From Bacillota bacterium (GTDB taxonomy: Bacteria > Bacillota > Clostridia > Acetivibrionales > DTU013), in NCBI GenBank assembly GCA_023426125.1, contig JAFABI010000046.1, forward strand, positions 103,275-167,274: a stretch of 64,000 nt of DNA, given 5' to 3'. The notes beneath the pieces are model-generated. The model saw nothing but the letters and a program-made list of their open reading frames with translations. It was not told the origin of the DNA and searched no databases. This document shows positions 1 to 9,286 of the stretch, in pieces (within the stretch, counting starts at the first letter, position 1; the number at the start of each line of letters is the position of its first letter). The position numbers and the translations under genes were made by a program.

Positions 1-4
1 GCCG

Positions 5-2008
5 ATGCTTAAGGACCGCGAAAGCTACAAGGCACCAAAATACCTTGACATCAACGAGTGGCCTTTGGAAAAAAGGGAGCATTTCGGTGAGCTCAACGGT
101 TTCAAAGTTTTGCCGTATACCATGCTGGACAGGTATGACAGGACGCTCAGGCCCACGCAGTACAAAACCGTAGTCCTTGAGAATGAATATCTGAGGGCGG
201 AGTTTCTGCCCGGTTTTGGAGGAAGGCTTTATTCGCTTCGTGATAAGGCGGCCGGTAAAGAGCTCATGTTCAAAAATCCGGTTATCCAGGTCGGAAACAT
301 AGCAATAAGAAACGCTTGGATCACAGGGGGCGTCGAATGGAATTTCGGACAGATAGGACACACGTATTTTACCTGCTCGCCGGTCTTTGCCGCCATACTT
401 CACGATGATGACGGAAACCAGTTTGTGCGTATTTATGAATACGAACGTATCAAAGAAATGAGCTGGCAGCTTGATTTCCACCTGCCTCCGAAATCGAAGG
501 CCTTATATGCCCACGGTAAGCTCGTCAATGATCATGACCATGATATTCCGCTCTATTGGTGGAGCGACACGGCCATTGACGAGGCAGAGGGACTTCGCGT
601 GCTTTCGGGCTCTGATGAGATAAGCTATATCGTGCCTTCCGGAGAGAAGCTTGCAAGGGATCCCCTCGAAGGGAAACCCAGTCCGTATAAATTCGGTTAC
701 TGTAAAATAGAGGAAGCCTGCCAACGGTTTGGCTTCGATGTCACCTACCCTGAATATTTCAAAAACAGCGACGACTATTTCTATCAGGGTAAGCCCGACG
801 ACAAAGCGCCCTGGATATCGGCGGTGTATCCCGACGGGTCCGTTTTCTTCAACCGTTCGACCCGGGAGCTCATAAACCGTAAAATGTTCTGCTGGGGAAC
901 GCATAATGGCGGCCGCAAGTGGTGCGATCACCTGTCCGAGTACGGCAGAGGATATTTTGCAGAAATACAGTCGGGAATGGCTACGACCCAGAATCATATG
1001 CGTTTCATACCGGCCAATACAACAATCGAATGGACGGAGGCATTTTCATCCTTTACTCTAAAAGACTCGCCGCAGGCTTTCACGAAAGACATCAATGAAG
1101 CCAAGGAGCCTGTTTACAAAGCGATTGACGAAATAGTGACGGCCGGACTGCTGGAAGAGCTAAATGCCAAATTCTCAAAACTATCTTCAAAAGAGCCGGA
1201 CAGGCTAATCTCTCATGGCAGCGGATTCGGAGCGCTTGACCGTATCCTTCGCGAAAAGGAAGGGAAAGGTCTGCAGCCGGGCATTGTTTATCCGGACAGC
1301 ACTATTACCGACAAGGAACTGCCCTGGGTGTATCTGCTCGAAAACGGTGTTTATCCTGAAACAGCTCCGGATAAAATACCCTCTTCCTGGATGACAGATT
1401 CCAGCCGTTGGCTGAGTATTCTGGAAAGAAGCTTATCAAGGCCTGAGGGACAGAACCCTTCGGCATATATCCAGTATGGCGTCATGCTCTATGAAGCAGA
1501 CCGCTTTGATGAGGCAAAATCCGCATGGGAGAGATCGATGGAATTAATGCCGACTGCCATTGCGTGCAGGAATATGGCATACGCTCTTCAAATGGAGGGC
1601 AAGGCCGAAAAGGCCGAGGCTTATATGGAAAAGGCGCTGGAGCTTGGCGGAATTGACATGGATCAGGCATTCAGCGAGGAGTATATAAAAATGCTCGTTT
1701 TCAACGGCAGCTTCGAAAAGGCCTGGGAATTCTACAAAACGATGCCTGAAAGGATGAAGACCGACAAGGTTATGATGTTCGCAGGCCATGCAAGCCTTAA
1801 AACAGGCAACGAGGATTTCGTCCTCAGGCTTTTTGAAAAGGAGCTGCAGAATATGCGCGAGGGTGATACCGACATGACGGACATGTGGTTCGAATATCAT
1901 GCGATTAAAAAGGCAAAGGCCGAAGGAAAACAGGTGACGAAGGAACTCATCGAAAGCATGGAAAAGAGTCTTGAGGTTCCCGCATTCATCGATTACAGAA
2001 TCGTATGA
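5..2008 (+). CDS. DUF5107 domain protein with C-terminal TPR repeats (possibly 5' truncated)
   Basis: The first ~370 residues resemble DUF5107, a galactose-mutarotase-like beta-sandwich found in carbohydrate-active proteins (motifs LPGFGGRLYSL, WITGGVEWNFGQ). Residues ~480-600 contain helical tetratricopeptide repeats (for example FDEAKSAWERSMELMP). No signal peptide is visible, so a cytoplasmic role in sugar metabolism is likely, but no reaction can be assigned. The ATG lies only 4 bases into the window, so no ribosome site can be seen and the true start could be upstream. The stop lies 20 bp before the start of the next gene, indicating an operon with the two amidohydrolases. Confidence 0.7.
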   Translation: MLKDRESYKAPKYLDINEWPLEKREHFGELNGFKVLPYTMLDRYDRTLRPTQYKTVVLENEYLRAEFLPGFGGRLYSLRDKAAGKELMFKNPVIQVGNIAIRNAWITGGVEWNFGQIGHTYFTCSPVFAAILHDDDGNQFVRIYEYERIKEMSWQLDFHLPPKSKALYAHGKLVNDHDHDIPLYWWSDTAIDEAEGLRVLSGSDEISYIVPSGEKLARDPLEGKPSPYKFGYCKIEEACQRFGFDVTYPEYFKNSDDYFYQGKPDDKAPWISAVYPDGSVFFNRSTRELINRKMFCWGTHNGGRKWCDHLSEYGRGYFAEIQSGMATTQNHMRFIPANTTIEWTEAFSSFTLKDSPQAFTKDINEAKEPVYKAIDEIVTAGLLEELNAKFSKLSSKEPDRLISHGSGFGALDRILREKEGKGLQPGIVYPDSTITDKELPWVYLLENGVYPETAPDKIPSSWMTDSSRWLSILERSLSRPEGQNPSAYIQYGVMLYEADRFDEAKSAWERSMELMPTAIACRNMAYALQMEGKAEKAEAYMEKALELGGIDMDQAFSEEYIKMLVFNGSFEKAWEFYKTMPERMKTDKVMMFAGHASLKTGNEDFVLRLFEKELQNMREGDTDMTDMWFEYHAIKKAKAEGKQVTKELIESMEKSLEVPAFIDYRIV

Positions 2009-2028
2009 TAAAAAAGGAGAAATTGCCA

Positions 2029-2775
2029 ATGATTATTGATGCGCATTGTCACATAGGCCAGGGCAGATACAAATCCCAAACCCCTGAACAGCTTGTGCGG
2101 AGGATGGAGATGCATGGGGTTCGCGCCAGTGTTGCAGTGCCCGTCGAAGAATACATGGCAGTGGACAATGAAACGGGAAATGACTATATACTTGCTGCGG
2201 TCCGGAAATATGAGGGGAAGCTTTTCGGCTTTGCCGTGGCAAATCCCTGGTATGGCGGGAGAGCAGGACAAATAGCGGACAACTGCCTTAAGGAAGGCCT
2301 GTGCGGATTAAAATTCAACCCGACGGTGCAGGGCTTCAAAATAAACGACGAGCTGGTCTATCCTCTGATAGAAGTCGCAGAAAAGCACGGGGTTCCTGTC
2401 TATTTTCACACAGGTACTCCGGTTACAAGCATCCCTTTCCAGCTCTATGACCTCGCAAACCGTTATAAGAAGGTTCAGTTCATAATGGGGCACTGCGGAT
2501 ATTCCGATTTCTGGAATGATGTCCCGTATATTGCAGAAAACTCCGAAAACATCTGGTTCGATACCTCGCTAAGCCTTACCAGCCGAACGGAGGATATCAT
2601 TAATACCAGGAGCTCATGCCGTGTCCTGTTCGGATCCGACAGCCCCCATTCCAATATCGGATATGAGCTCAGCAAGGTCATGGGTGTGAAGGCCGGTGAC
2701 GATGTAAAGGCCGGCATTCTCGGAGGCAACCTCGCAAGGCTTCTCGGAATTCCGGGGGAAAGGGGATTGTTATGA
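2029..2775 (+). CDS. Amidohydrolase (TIM-barrel, Amidohydro_2-like) 1
   Basis: A metal-dependent hydrolase of the amidohydrolase-related superfamily, 248 residues. The metal-binding HxH lies at residues 6-8 (DAHCH), followed by YFHTGTP, IMGHCGYSD and LFGSDSPHSN, which supply the later His and Asp ligands. The start at 2029 is preferred over the in-frame ATG at 2005 because AAAGGAG ends about 9 bases before it and the HxH then sits at the extreme N-terminus, as usual. It overlaps the next gene by 4 bp (ATGA), so translation is probably coupled. Hydrolysis, decarboxylation or lactone opening are all possible in this family; the substrate is unknown. Confidence 0.8.
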   Translation: MIIDAHCHIGQGRYKSQTPEQLVRRMEMHGVRASVAVPVEEYMAVDNETGNDYILAAVRKYEGKLFGFAVANPWYGGRAGQIADNCLKEGLCGLKFNPTVQGFKINDELVYPLIEVAEKHGVPVYFHTGTPVTSIPFQLYDLANRYKKVQFIMGHCGYSDFWNDVPYIAENSENIWFDTSLSLTSRTEDIINTRSSCRVLFGSDSPHSNIGYELSKVMGVKAGDDVKAGILGGNLARLLGIPGERGLL

Positions 2776-3542
2776 AGATCATCGATACACACCTGCACTC
2801 CTATGACGGCGGTTTTCCTCCCGGAGCTTTCCAGCCTGTCAGTGCTGGGGCGATGCTCGACACCATGGATAGGCATGAAATCGAAAGCGCCTGGATTTCT
2901 TCGTTAAGCAGCATGGTTACCGATCCGGCCGAAGGAAACAAAAAACTGCACAGCTTCTGCAAGGGGAATATGGAGAGGTTCAAACCTTTTTACAGCTTCA
3001 ATCCCAATTATCCTCTTGGCCTCATGAAGGACGAAATCCGACGGTGCAAAGAGGTGTATGGAGCCAAAGGAATGAAGATCCATTCCTGGCTCTCAGGCTT
3101 CTCGGTTTCAACCACGGAAATGTATACGCTTTCAGGACTTTGTGAAGAGCTTGGGCTGCCGATACTTTTCCATGACGGGACGCCGCCGTACTGCGACCCG
3201 CTGCAGATCGCTTCACTGGGAGAGATTCATCCGGACCTTAAAATCATACTGGGGCACGCAGGGATAAGCGATATGCATTTTGATGCCATTCAGGCCGCAA
3301 GAAAGAACAAAAATGTCTACCTCTGTTTTTGCTGCACGCCCATAGGCGATATTGAGGATATTGTGAAAAAGGTTGATGAAGACCGCCTGTTTTTTGGAAC
3401 GGACTATTATGGTATTGATTCATTTTCCTCCTATATGGACAATATGATCAATTCCGTGACTATGGCTGAACTCAGTGCAGTACAAAAGGGAAAAATACTA
3501 TACGAAAATGCCGCTGCTTTCATGCGGAATTTGGAGGAATGA
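2772..3542 (+). CDS. Amidohydrolase (TIM-barrel, Amidohydro_2-like) 2
   Basis: A second amidohydrolase, 256 residues and divergent from the preceding one. The HxH is at residues 7-9 (DTHLH); later ligand motifs are LFHDGTPPYCDP, ILGHAGISD and FFGTDYYGID. Two adjacent, non-identical barrels suggest successive steps or a heteromeric enzyme acting on related substrates, together with the upstream DUF5107 protein. Translationally coupled to its neighbour through an ATGA overlap. Ends 4 bp from the convergent XRE-cupin regulator. Substrate not assignable from sequence. Confidence 0.8.
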   Translation: MKIIDTHLHSYDGGFPPGAFQPVSAGAMLDTMDRHEIESAWISSLSSMVTDPAEGNKKLHSFCKGNMERFKPFYSFNPNYPLGLMKDEIRRCKEVYGAKGMKIHSWLSGFSVSTTEMYTLSGLCEELGLPILFHDGTPPYCDPLQIASLGEIHPDLKIILGHAGISDMHFDAIQAARKNKNVYLCFCCTPIGDIEDIVKKVDEDRLFFGTDYYGIDSFSSYMDNMINSVTMAELSAVQKGKILYENAAAFMRNLEE

Positions 3543-3546
3543 AAAT

Positions 3547-4116
3547 TTATGCCCCGGTTTCGTTAAAACGGTTGGGAACGCTTATTTCAATAAGCCTTAC
3601 GATTTTATTCGTATTGTTTTCCCAGTTGTGAGGTACGGAAGAGTTTATATGTACCGAGTCGCCGGGGTATAACTCATGTTTTTCATTATCGTAGTAGTAA
3701 GTTAAAATACCTTCCAGGATATAGATGAATTCTTCCCCTTCGTGAGAATATGTACAGACGGTTTCGCTGTCTCTTTTCGGATGTACTTCAACCATTCTGG
3801 GAAACATTTTTTTATCGCTTAGATTATGTGACAGATAAAACTGTATGAAGTTGTCCTTATCCATCATGACAACTTCCCTTTCATAGCTTTTCTGAACAAC
3901 ATTGGTAGGCTCCCTGGATACGGCGAAAAAGAAATTAATATCTACTCCCAGAGCTTTTGATATGTTGTCCAATGAGTCGATGGCTACGGTCGTCAATCCT
4001 CTTTCCAGCTGGGACAGGAATCCCACCGACAAATTCGTCAGCTGGCTTAGTTCTTTCAAGGTCAGTCTTTTTTCAACTCTAAGCTTGTTTATTTTTGAAC
4101 CGATTTCTGAAAACAC
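3547..4116 (-). CDS. XRE-family regulator with C-terminal cupin domain
   Basis: A 189-residue DNA-binding regulator. Residues ~5-60 form a helix-turn-helix of the XRE/Cro type (KELSQLTNLSVGFLSQLERG), and residues ~110-180 form a small-molecule-binding cupin (EEFIYILEGILTYY, YPGDSVHINSSVPHNW). This is the PuuR-like architecture that often represses small catabolic operons. A GTG start at 4116 is chosen because GGAGG lies 5 bases upstream; a TTG at 4131 would place the ribosome site inside the gene. It converges on the amidohydrolase operon and diverges from the ProC-like gene; either could be its target. Confidence 0.85.
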   Translation of the reverse strand: MFSEIGSKINKLRVEKRLTLKELSQLTNLSVGFLSQLERGLTTVAIDSLDNISKALGVDINFFFAVSREPTNVVQKSYEREVVMMDKDNFIQFYLSHNLSDKKMFPRMVEVHPKRDSETVCTYSHEGEEFIYILEGILTYYYDNEKHELYPGDSVHINSSVPHNWENNTNKIVRLIEISVPNRFNETGA

Positions 4117-4306
4117 TTTTTCCTCCTGCAAAATGTTACATTTAATTTTTCTATATTATAATATAACAAAAATTCAAATAAATAAAGAAGCCTGTCGTAA
4201 TTTTTTCTTACATATGCTAAAATTGTATTAAGAAATAATAAAATTGCCTTTTTGTGGGCGGCATTTCTTTATCCGCCGCAGGGGAAGGTAGGGAAAGAGG
4301 GCATGT

Positions 4307-5119
4307 ATGGTTCGAAGGATAGGCTTTATCGGCGCGGGCACGATAGGAGCTGCAATGATACGTACAATTATTGGTTCCGGATTTTCATCCGCTTCCGTTA
4401 TTTATGCCTCTGACGTGGAAAATGAAAAACTCATGCAGCTGAAAAGGGAAACAGGAATCAACATATGTCCCGATAATGCAACACTTGCAGCCGGTTCCGA
4501 TGTCATCGTCATCGCCGTCAAGCCGCAGTTGGTCAAAAAGGTGGTAGGAGATATCAAAGCGGAATTGGAAGGTAAAATGATCATTACCATCGCAGCAGGA
4601 ATACCGATCAAGATCTATGAAGATATTCTGGGACACAGCAGGAGAATTTTCCGCGCGATGCCCAACCTTCCCCTGCTGGTCGGAGAAGGAATGACGCTCA
4701 TTGCCTGCAAGGATGGCTCGGACAGTGATGATATGGAGTTTTGCAAATCTTTCTTCAAAAACTTCGGCAGGGTGGAGGAAATGGACGAGAGCCTGCTTAG
4801 TACGGTGATTTCCTTAACAGCCAGCAGCCCTGCCTATGTTTTCCTGCTGATAGAGTCCATTGCCACCTCCGTGGTAAGAAGCGGAATACCTGTCAATATG
4901 GCGTATAGAATTATTGCGCAAACCATACTGGGCTCTGCAAAGATGCTTCTTGAGTCCGGGGAGGAGCATGATAGACTGGTTGATGAATTGAATGAGGAAC
5001 TGGAATCGGAAACCGGAGGGGTGGAGCCTTACAATAAGGACAAAATCAGAAAGGCTTTGATGGAGGCTGTTGACGCTTGCAACCAAAAGGCCTTGTTATT
5101 TGAAAAGATATCCGAATAG
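4307..5119 (+). CDS. Pyrroline-5-carboxylate reductase-like oxidoreductase (ProC family)
   Basis: A 270-residue NAD(P)H-dependent reductase of the P5C reductase fold. The N-terminus has the nucleotide-binding motif GAGTIG at residues 9-14, and VIAVKPQ and RAMPNLPLLVGEG are typical of ProC. ProC reduces 1-pyrroline-5-carboxylate to proline, which would suit the hydroxyproline dehydratase 13 kb away. However, the substrate motifs are altered: the usual SGSGPAY reads TASSPAY, and the usual TSPGGTT loop near the C-terminus is replaced by an acidic stretch (ELNEELESETGG). It may therefore act on another imine or be a non-canonical paralogue. It stands alone, convergent with citG. Confidence 0.7.
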   Translation: MVRRIGFIGAGTIGAAMIRTIIGSGFSSASVIYASDVENEKLMQLKRETGINICPDNATLAAGSDVIVIAVKPQLVKKVVGDIKAELEGKMIITIAAGIPIKIYEDILGHSRRIFRAMPNLPLLVGEGMTLIACKDGSDSDDMEFCKSFFKNFGRVEEMDESLLSTVISLTASSPAYVFLLIESIATSVVRSGIPVNMAYRIIAQTILGSAKMLLESGEEHDRLVDELNEELESETGGVEPYNKDKIRKALMEAVDACNQKALLFEKISE

Positions 5120-5194
5120 AAAAACCCGGCCGGATTAGGGAAATTCACATTCAGGGCTGGTCATTCCGCTGCGCTCGACTGCTCGCCCATGCAG

Positions 5195-5230
5195 CCCGGG
5201 TACCCGGGGGGTCTACTGTTTTTTATTTTT
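5195..5230 (+). terminator. Possible terminator: 14-bp palindrome followed by T-rich tract
   Basis: The perfect palindrome CCCGGGTACCCGGG at 5195-5208 lies between the convergent proC-like and citG genes and is followed by TTTTTTATTTTT at 5219-5230. The ten-base gap between stem and T-tract is longer than in a standard intrinsic terminator, and the T-tract lies inside the 3' end of citG, so the call is tentative. Confidence 0.35.
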
Positions 5231-6124
5231 CACCGCCGGGTTCTGGCTTGCACCGGGCGTCGAGAGCAGATCAAACATGACTGTGACGGCAAGCAAATCG
5301 GCAGAACCGCCCGGACTGATGTTCCTTTCGATAAAATCCCTATCCATGGCATGAATCATTTTAATGCCTGAGGAGGTGAACATCCCACCTTCCTTCAGGG
5401 CTCTTGACGAGTACTCTTTTACATATTCCAGCGCATCCGGATCTTTCCTTGCCGCAATGTTTGTATCGTCATTTACCGCCATCAGGTGTAAAAGCGTCTG
5501 AACCAGAATACTGTTAACGGGATATTTGTTCGTGGACTTAAGCTTCCTGAAAGCCGGAAGGGAGTGGGTCCTTACCGTTGGAAAGCCGGCTTCAGCTTCT
5601 CCGCGGATTCCTTTGAAACCGTATTTCTTATACATTTTTTCTCCATTGCTGAAATCTTCCGTCTTGCTGATGGCAGTCAGTTCCCGGCAGCATATGCCCT
5701 CTGTCATCAACGAAATGGTTTTACAAATTTCTTCCGCATCCGGCAGATGATTTTCCTTCCGTGCCCGGCACCAGCCTGACGCCGCGCAAATGATCCCCAG
5801 GGAAAATATCAGGCCCTTGTGGGTATTGACGCCTCCGGTGGCATTAAACATGGCTTTTTCCGCTTCCAGGCCTAATGGCCTTAAGCTTTTCAGCAGCTCC
5901 CGGAGGTCGTCCCCCTGGAAATCCGCTCCCTGTAAAGCGCATTTAAAGAAATAATAGGGAAGGGCTGCAGTGCTGGACATAAAACTAAAAAAATCCATGT
6001 CCCGATGGGCTCCCTGGTTGAATCTGTCCACCAGCCCCGGTTTAGGGGAGGCGGAGACCTCATAAAGCAGTGACATGACTGCAAAGCGCCCGATGGTTTC
6101 GCAAACTTCCGTTTTGGACTGCAT
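5213..6124 (-). CDS. citG: Triphosphoribosyl-dephospho-CoA synthase CitG
   Basis: Makes 2'-(5''-triphosphoribosyl)-3'-dephospho-CoA from ATP and dephospho-CoA, the precursor of the citrate lyase prosthetic group. Recognised by SASPKPGLVDRFNQGAHRDM near the N-terminus and GGVNTHKGLIFSLG in the middle, both hallmark CitG segments. The ATG at 6124 is preferred to an in-frame GTG at 6133 because GGAAGGGTGG precedes it. It is the last gene of the citrate operon, separated from citX by ~150 bp that hold a palindromic repeat. Confidence 0.92.
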   Translation of the reverse strand: MQSKTEVCETIGRFAVMSLLYEVSASPKPGLVDRFNQGAHRDMDFFSFMSSTAALPYYFFKCALQGADFQGDDLRELLKSLRPLGLEAEKAMFNATGGVNTHKGLIFSLGIICAASGWCRARKENHLPDAEEICKTISLMTEGICCRELTAISKTEDFSNGEKMYKKYGFKGIRGEAEAGFPTVRTHSLPAFRKLKSTNKYPVNSILVQTLLHLMAVNDDTNIAARKDPDALEYVKEYSSRALKEGGMFTSSGIKMIHAMDRDFIERNISPGGSADLLAVTVMFDLLSTPGASQNPAVKNKKQ

Positions 6125-6161
6125 CCTTACCACCCTTCCTGATAATCAGATAATATTCCAA

Positions 6162-6238
6162 TGTAGGGGCGGCCATTGGCCGTTCGGTAAATGTTTGACG
6201 CAGATTGCATTTGCGGACGCGCAATGCGCGCCCCTACA
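6162..6238. repeat. 77-bp palindromic dispersed repeat, family A copy 1
   Basis: Bounded by a perfect 10-bp inverted repeat (TGTAGGGGCG ... CGCCCCTACA) with internal GGCCATTGGCC and a GCGGACGCGCAA stretch. A second copy with the same ends and most of the same interior is at 22920-22997. It sits between citX and citG and could fold in the operon transcript. No coding capacity. Confidence 0.85.
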
Positions 6239-6281
6239 CGATTGCCCTGCCCCGGGTTTGTCAAACGTATCCGGTAACGGA

Positions 6282-6827
6282 TCACCCGGAAGCCATTACG
6301 GTGTTTTGCTTCATATAGGCTTCAACCATAGAATCAATCTCCTTCAGAAGATCTTCAACATTATGCGCCCGGCTTCTTGCGCATGCATGGGCGTCCTTGC
6401 CGCATATCAGGCATTTGCGCCTTGAATGGTTCAATGCCTCGCGTGAGACGGCAATTCCGCCACGTCCAATGACGTCGAAGTCAAACAGTCTTCCTATGGG
6501 ATGTTCATGTTCAATACGCAGTACAAGCTCCTTGAGGCGGAATTCATCCAGATTTGCAACGATATACGCTTCGTACCCTGTGGCATGGTTGTGGGATTCA
6601 CAATATACGGGAGAGGTGCCGTTTTCCATGAGCTTCTGGATAAGCGCATGATAGCCCTCTCCAAAGATGATTCTGCTGACAGGAGTTTTTTTATATTTTC
6701 CCGGCATGTTTACCGTAAAGGAGACCAGGGGCATTTCATACAGAAGGATGAGCTCCCTGTGCCTTTCGACCCTCTCTTCACGGGCCTTGAGCATCTGCTC
6801 CAGGCTTACCTCTCTTATGGTAGTCAT
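6282..6827 (-). CDS. citX: Apo-citrate lyase phosphoribosyl-dephospho-CoA transferase CitX
   Basis: Transfers the phosphoribosyl-dephospho-CoA group made by CitG onto the CitD carrier, giving active citrate lyase. About 181 residues, usual for CitX. Diagnostic features are REVSLEQMLKAREERVERH at the N-terminus, FTVNMPGKYKKTP, GRLFDFDVIG, and the cysteine-containing RKCLICGKDAHACARSRAH near the C-terminus. Starts 2 bp after the citF stop with a good AGAGGAG site, so it is co-translated with citF. Confidence 0.93.
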   Translation of the reverse strand: MTTIREVSLEQMLKAREERVERHRELILLYEMPLVSFTVNMPGKYKKTPVSRIIFGEGYHALIQKLMENGTSPVYCESHNHATGYEAYIVANLDEFRLKELVLRIEHEHPIGRLFDFDVIGRGGIAVSREALNHSRRKCLICGKDAHACARSRAHNVEDLLKEIDSMVEAYMKQNTVMASG

Positions 6828-6829
6828 CG

Positions 6830-8389
6830 TCAGCTCCTCTTCTTTACCTGTCTGATAATATCTAAAACCGAACCGTCCCTATACCTTACGATTCCCACAA
6901 TCTTATCCTCCCATTGGATAGGCTCGGGCTTGCCTACGATCTTATCCGCTTTCGCCTTCAGCTCTTCAATGGTACTGACGGGTATATTTGCCGCTCTCAG
7001 GTTTTTAATCAGATCCTGCCTTAAAGGATTTACGGCGATGCCCTGGTCAGTTACCAGGATGTCGATGGTGTCGCCGGGCGTTATAACAGTATTCACCCTG
7101 TCAAGGATCGTAGGCATTCTGCCTCTGATCAGCGGTGCGACGATGATGGCAACGGAAGCCCCGGCCGCCGTATCGCAGTGTCCTCCTGATGCGCCCAGCA
7201 GTACGCCGTCGGAGCCGGTGATGACGTTGACATTGAAATCCAGGTCAATCTCCAGAGCGCTTAATATGACGACGTCGAGCTGATGCGCGGCACATCCTTC
7301 ATTGTCGGGGCTGGCATAGTATTCGGCATCGATCTGGTGATGGAACCGGTTGTTTTTCAGGGATTCCACAGCTTTCAAGTCAAAGCTCTGTACGTCCAGG
7401 ATCCTGTTGATCAAGCCTTCCTCATGCATTTCGACGATCTGCTGGGTGATTCCGCCCAGGGCAAAGCTTGCCTTTATGTTGGCGGCAATCATCTTGTCCC
7501 TCAAAAACCTTGTTGTTGCTAGGGCTGCTCCTCCTGAGCCGGTTTGAAGCGAAAAGCCGTTCTCAAAATAGCCTGAGGCCTCGATTACGTCTGCGGCAGT
7601 CTTTGCAATCAGAAGCTCCTTTGGATTGGTAGTGTACCTTGTGGCTCCGGATACGATGCCTTTCGGATCCCCAATGCAGTCAACAACAACGATATAGTCC
7701 ACCTGGGACTCGGGTATTCCAAAAGGCACATTGGGATAAGGCACCAGGTTGTCCGTTATGAGCACGACATTTTTTGCATACTGGGCGTCAACCTTGGCAT
7801 ACCCCAAGGATCCGCAGGCGGAGGCGGCGGCATTTTCCCTGGAATAACCGTTGGCATTGCCGTAGGGGTCGCAGGATGGGACTCCCAGAAAGGCTACGTC
7901 GATTTGAAGCTCTCCCGAGGCAATGGCCCTCGCTCTGCCCCCGTGGGAATTAATCGTCACGGGAACGTCCATAAGTCCGTTGGAAACCGCTTTGGCAAGC
8001 TCGCCCCGTAGTCCGCTGGTCTCAATCCTGCGGACGACTCCGTTTTTTATGTGTTCGATGAGAGGGGCGTGGATATCGATCAGGGAGCTGGGCGCCAGTA
8101 CCAGATCCCTGATTCCCATTTTTGCAATACGTTCCATGACCATGTTTATGATAAAATCACCGTTGCGGAAGTGATGGTGAAAGGAGATGGTCATGCCGTC
8201 CTTTAAACCGGAGGCTTTGATTGCCTCGTCAATGGATCCTATGATTTTATTCTTGACAGGATTCATTTGACGGTCCCTGAGCCTTTCGGTGTTCTTTGCC
8301 TGGCCGTTGGTCAATTTGCTGCAATAAGGCCTGACTTCGCCAATCCCTTCAATGAACTCCGGGATTTCTCTTTTTACTCCGTTTTGCAT
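6830..8389 (-). CDS. citF: Citrate lyase alpha subunit (citrate:acetyl-ACP transferase) CitF
   Basis: Exchanges acetyl for citryl on the CitD prosthetic group, forming citryl-ACP and acetate. About 519 residues, a normal CitF length. Recognised by the CoA-transferase-like fold with GMTISFHHHFRNGD, INSHGGRARAIASGE, FLGVPSCDPYGNANG, LQTGSGGAALA and VTDQGIAVNP. The ATG at 8389 is preceded by AGGTG at 6 bases, better than the GTG at 8398. Between citE and citX in a tightly packed minus-strand operon. Confidence 0.95.
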   Translation of the reverse strand: MQNGVKREIPEFIEGIGEVRPYCSKLTNGQAKNTERLRDRQMNPVKNKIIGSIDEAIKASGLKDGMTISFHHHFRNGDFIINMVMERIAKMGIRDLVLAPSSLIDIHAPLIEHIKNGVVRRIETSGLRGELAKAVSNGLMDVPVTINSHGGRARAIASGELQIDVAFLGVPSCDPYGNANGYSRENAAASACGSLGYAKVDAQYAKNVVLITDNLVPYPNVPFGIPESQVDYIVVVDCIGDPKGIVSGATRYTTNPKELLIAKTAADVIEASGYFENGFSLQTGSGGAALATTRFLRDKMIAANIKASFALGGITQQIVEMHEEGLINRILDVQSFDLKAVESLKNNRFHHQIDAEYYASPDNEGCAAHQLDVVILSALEIDLDFNVNVITGSDGVLLGASGGHCDTAAGASVAIIVAPLIRGRMPTILDRVNTVITPGDTIDILVTDQGIAVNPLRQDLIKNLRAANIPVSTIEELKAKADKIVGKPEPIQWEDKIVGIVRYRDGSVLDIIRQVKKRS

Positions 8390-8399
8390 ACGATCCACC

Positions 8400-9281
8400 T
8401 CATCTTCTATTTACTTTTACTGCATCGGCAAAAGCAAGCACTCTGCGCGCTCTTTCAACAATGGGCCTGTCAATCATCCTGCCGTCGAGGCTGACGACAC
8501 CCGAGCCTTTTGCTTCGGCTTCCGCGCTGGCCTCGATGATTCTTATGGATTTTGCGACCTCTTCCTTTGAGGGCGTAAATATTTCATGAACAGTTTCAAT
8601 CTGCCGGGGATTGATAATGGACTTGCCGTCAAAACCCAGCTGCTTTATCAGTTTTACTTCTTCAGAAAAGCCTTTTTCATCGTTGACATTTGAAAAGACC
8701 GTGTCGATGGCGTCAATCCCTGCAGCCCTTGCGGCAAACAGTATGAGGCTTCTGGCTGTCAACAGCTCTATTCCGTCGACCGAACGGGTTGTTTTCAAAT
8801 CCGTAACAAAATCCTCCGCGCCAAGCGCCATACCAACCAGACGGCTGCTTGCCACAGCGATTTGCGGGGCGTTTAAGACTCCCTTTGCGCTTTCAATTGC
8901 GGCAAACAACTTGATGGTCCCCGGTTCCATCCCTGCTTCCTTTTCAATTGCGGAAATGATGCCGTCAACCTCAGTGACTTCCTGGGGGGTTTCTGTTTTG
9001 GGCATCCGGATCGCATCGGGTCCGGCCCGGATAATCGCCTCCAGATCTTCCTTCCCGAAGGGACTGTTCAGGGCATTTACCCTGACAAGCACTTCTGTTT
9101 TGCCAAAGTCCAGAGATTTTAAGGCATGGTAAACAAGCAGCCGCGCAGCATCCTTTTCATGAACGGAGACCGAGTCTTCGAGGTCCAACATGATGGAATC
9201 GGCGCCGTAGATGTGTGCGTCACGTATCATACCGGGATTGTTGCCCGGAACAAAAAGCATGGTTCTTCTTAATTTTTGCAT
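8400..9281 (-). CDS. citE: Citrate lyase beta subunit (citryl-ACP lyase) CitE
   Basis: Splits citryl-ACP to acetyl-ACP and oxaloacetate. About 293 residues of the HpcH/HpaI aldolase (CitE) family: RRTMLFVPGNNPGMI at the N-terminus, DSIMLDLEDSV with metal/substrate acidic residues, VRVNAL, MPKTE, LFAAIESAKGVLNA and ALGAEDFVTDL. The ATG at 9281 is chosen because GGAGGTG lies just upstream; the in-frame ATG at 9296 would overlap the end of citD. Confidence 0.95.
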   Translation of the reverse strand: MQKLRRTMLFVPGNNPGMIRDAHIYGADSIMLDLEDSVSVHEKDAARLLVYHALKSLDFGKTEVLVRVNALNSPFGKEDLEAIIRAGPDAIRMPKTETPQEVTEVDGIISAIEKEAGMEPGTIKLFAAIESAKGVLNAPQIAVASSRLVGMALGAEDFVTDLKTTRSVDGIELLTARSLILFAARAAGIDAIDTVFSNVNDEKGFSEEVKLIKQLGFDGKSIINPRQIETVHEIFTPSKEEVAKSIRIIEASAEAEAKGSGVVSLDGRMIDRPIVERARRVLAFADAVKVNRR

Positions 9282-9286
9282 TGCGT

